From CAZMGD01 sp964565705 (GTDB lineage Bacteria > Actinomycetota > Acidimicrobiia > Acidimicrobiales > Ilumatobacteraceae), in NCBI GenBank assembly GCA_964565705.1, contig CAZMGD010000145.1, positions 1 to 8,252 of the forward strand: a stretch of DNA of 8,252 bases, in the 5' to 3' direction. Under the pieces are notes generated by a model. That model did not search any database, was not told the origin of the DNA, and worked only from the letters and a program-made list of their open reading frames with translations. This document shows, in pieces, positions 6,842 to 8,252 of the stretch. Positions within the stretch are counted from its first letter, which is position 1. Each line of letters opens with the position of its first letter. Both the position numbers and the translations under genes were made by a program.

Positions 6842-7263
6842 TGGCCCAGGTCCTGATCGCGCTGGCCGTCGTCGCGGTCGCCGCCGGCGTCGCGCTCGAG
6901 GCCCGCCGGCGGATGCACGCCGAGCCACCGACGCAGCCGACGTTCGACGTGCCCCGGCAGCTCGACCGTGCGGACTTCGAGCGGCCGGACGCGCCGTGGT
7001 TGGTCGTGGTGTTCACGTCGGCGACCTGCGACGCCTGCGAGCTGGTCGCGGCGAAGGCCGACGCCCTCGCCAGCCGCGAGGTCGCGGTGCAGCAGGTGCC
7101 GTACCAGACCGGCCGTGCCCTCCACGATCGCTACCGCATCGACGCCGTGCCGGCGCTCGTGCTCGCCGATCGCGATGGCGTCGTGCGCTACAGCGTGCTC
7201 GGCCCGGTGACCGCGACCGACCTGTGGGCCGAGGTCGCCAAGGCCCGCGACACCTCCCACTGA
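6841..7263 (+). CDS. Membrane-anchored thioredoxin-fold protein
   Basis: The 140-residue product has one N-terminal hydrophobic segment (about 4-19), then EARRRRM-like basic residues, a short linker and a thioredoxin-fold domain from about 45. Visible fold markers are the strand WLVVVFTSATCDACELV with the redox motif C63-D-A-C66 and the cis-proline loop RIDAVPAL (P104) followed by the LVLADRDGVV strand pair. The domain is slightly short, ending at about 136 after the last helix. It probably exchanges or reduces disulfides. The basic residues after the membrane segment favour a cytoplasmic domain by the positive-inside rule, while an envelope role would need the opposite topology, so its side of the membrane is open. 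Its ATG overlaps the stop codon of the repeat-protein gene (TGATG) and no Shine-Dalgarno is seen, so translation is probably coupled. It is the last gene of the operon. Confidence 0.82.
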   Translation: MAQVLIALAVVAVAAGVALEARRRMHAEPPTQPTFDVPRQLDRADFERPDAPWLVVVFTSATCDACELVAAKADALASREVAVQQVPYQTGRALHDRYRIDAVPALVLADRDGVVRYSVLGPVTATDLWAEVAKARDTSH

Positions 7264-7275
7264 TCGCGATCCAGC

Positions 7276-7325
7276 GTTCTCGGTCGGCTTTTGGTCGCTC
7301 TGGGTGCCAGAACCGGACCGAGAAC
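7276..7325. terminator. Two-tier hairpin between convergent genes, likely shared terminator
   Basis: gttctcggtc (7276-7285) is perfectly complementary to gaccgagaac (7316-7325), a 10-bp outer stem. Inside it, tctgg (7299-7303) pairs with ccaga (7307-7311) around gtg. The element occupies most of the 70-bp gap between the thioredoxin-like stop codon at 7263 and the ftsH stop codon at 7334, so it could end transcripts from both sides. No T-run follows the stem on either strand. Confidence 0.55.
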
Positions 7326-7333
7326 CGAAGGGT

Positions 7334-8252
7334 TCAGAGGGTGCGGGCGCCCGGAGCGCTGTCGAGCGCCTGCTGCACGAGCGCCGCAACCTCGGCGCCG
7401 TCGATCGTCTCCCGCTCGAGCAACGCTTCGGCGACGAGGTCGAGGCCCTTGCGGTGCTGGCTCAGGAGCGCGATCGCCCGCGACTCCTGCTCGACGAGGA
7501 TGCGGTTGATCTCCTCGTCCATCATCCGCGCCGTGTCGTCGCTGTACTCGCGACCACCGGTCATCAGGTCCTCGCCGAGGAACACCTGCTGGTTGTTGTG
7601 CCAGGCCATCGGACCGACCTTGTCGCTCATGCCCCACTCGCGGACCATGCGCCGGGCCAACCCGGTGATCACCTCGAGGTCGTTGGACGCGCCGGTGGTC
7701 TGCTGCTCGAACACCAGCTGCTCGGCGACGCGACCGCCGAGGGCCATGCAGATCCGATCCTCGATGTACTCCTTGGAGTAGCTGTGACGCTCTTCGGGCA
7801 GGGTCTGGGTGACGCCGAGCGCCATGCCCCGGGGCAGGATCGTGACCTTGTGCAGCGGGTCGCCGTTGGGAAGGATCGCGCCGAGTACGGCGTGGCCACC
7901 CTCGTGGTAGGCGGTCGTGCGCTTCTCCTCGGCCGACAGCACCATCGAGTCGCGGCGGGCCCCCATCATGATCCGGTCGCGGGCGGACTCGAAGTCGATC
8001 CGCTCGATCTCCTTGGCACCGCGGCGGACCGCGAACAGGGCCGCCTCGTTGACGAGGTTGGCGAGATCCGCGCCGCTCATGCCCGGCGTGCCCTTGGCCA
8101 TGGTCTCGAGGTCGGCGTTGGGGTTCATCCGCTTGTCGCGGCTGTGCACCTTGAGGATCGCCAGGCGCTCCTCGAACTCGGGGAGCGGCACGACGATCTG
8201 GCGGTCGAAGCGGCCCGGGCGCAGCAGCGCCGGGTCGAGGATGTCGGGGCGG
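7334..8252 (-). CDS. ftsH: ATP-dependent zinc metalloprotease FtsH, C-terminal part (5' end outside window)
   Basis: FtsH is a hexameric inner-membrane AAA+ protease that extracts and degrades damaged membrane proteins and short-lived regulators in the cytoplasm. The visible 305 residues begin at the right edge with RPDILDPALLRPGRFDRQI, the second region of homology of the AAA domain with its arginine-finger residues. The AAA lid with GTPGMSGADLANLVNEAAL follows, then the M41 peptidase domain with the zinc site HEGGH (7892-7906), and the third ligand Asp in SNDLEV (7679-7681). The C-terminal helical part is intact and ends in LVQQALDSAPGARTL. The N-terminal membrane segments, Walker A and Walker B lie beyond the window. 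The glycine variant HEGGH is, as I recall, normal in actinobacterial FtsH. The internal GTG at 8191 is not the start. Convergent with the glycan operon and probably unrelated to it. Confidence 0.98.
   Translation of the reverse strand, partial: RPDILDPALLRPGRFDRQIVVPLPEFEERLAILKVHSRDKRMNPNADLETMAKGTPGMSGADLANLVNEAALFAVRRGAKEIERIDFESARDRIMMGARRDSMVLSAEEKRTTAYHEGGHAVLGAILPNGDPLHKVTILPRGMALGVTQTLPEERHSYSKEYIEDRICMALGGRVAEQLVFEQQTTGASNDLEVITGLARRMVREWGMSDKVGPMAWHNNQQVFLGEDLMTGGREYSDDTARMMDEEINRILVEQESRAIALLSQHRKGLDLVAEALLERETIDGAEVAALVQQALDSAPGARTL

Overview
The window is GC-rich, densely coded DNA with short intergenic gaps. It looks like the chromosome of a high-GC actinobacterium, plausibly of the Acidimicrobiia (Ilumatobacter-like). 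That placement rests on overall protein character and gene content, not on a marker gene. I see no phage, IS, CRISPR, tRNA or rRNA sequence.

Layout from left to right: the C-terminal half of a GDP-mannose 4,6-dehydratase (gmd, + strand, cut by the left edge, ends at 518). Next is a 154-bp convergent gap holding a 22-bp tandem repeat and a long hairpin (539-659). A polysaccharide flippase-like membrane protein follows on the minus strand (673-2022). A 74-bp divergent promoter region (2023-2096) separates it from a tightly packed + strand three-gene operon. The operon holds a 1097-residue glycosyltransferase that joins a cytoplasmic GT2 domain to a GT-C-like membrane module (2097-5390), a 484-residue exported or membrane-anchored protein of four Trp-led repeats (DUF5719-like, 5387-6841), and a 140-residue membrane-anchored thioredoxin-fold protein (6841-7263). 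After a 70-bp gap with a second hairpin comes the C-terminal part of the membrane protease FtsH on the minus strand (7334 to the right edge).

The central genes read as a cell-envelope glycan module. gmd would make a GDP-activated deoxysugar precursor, the flippase would move a lipid-linked glycan across the membrane, and the large glycosyltransferase would act on polyprenyl-linked substrates. The repeat protein would act outside the membrane with it. The 4-nt and 1-nt overlaps in the operon suggest that its three products are needed together. The combined pathway is inference; the individual family calls are firmer.

The best candidates for undescribed biology are the GT2/GT-C fusion with its repeat-protein partner, the placement of two cysteines in that partner beside a thioredoxin-like gene, the paired leaderless-type divergent promoters, and the repeat/hairpin array at 539-659. 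Every intergenic stretch is shorter than 300 bp.
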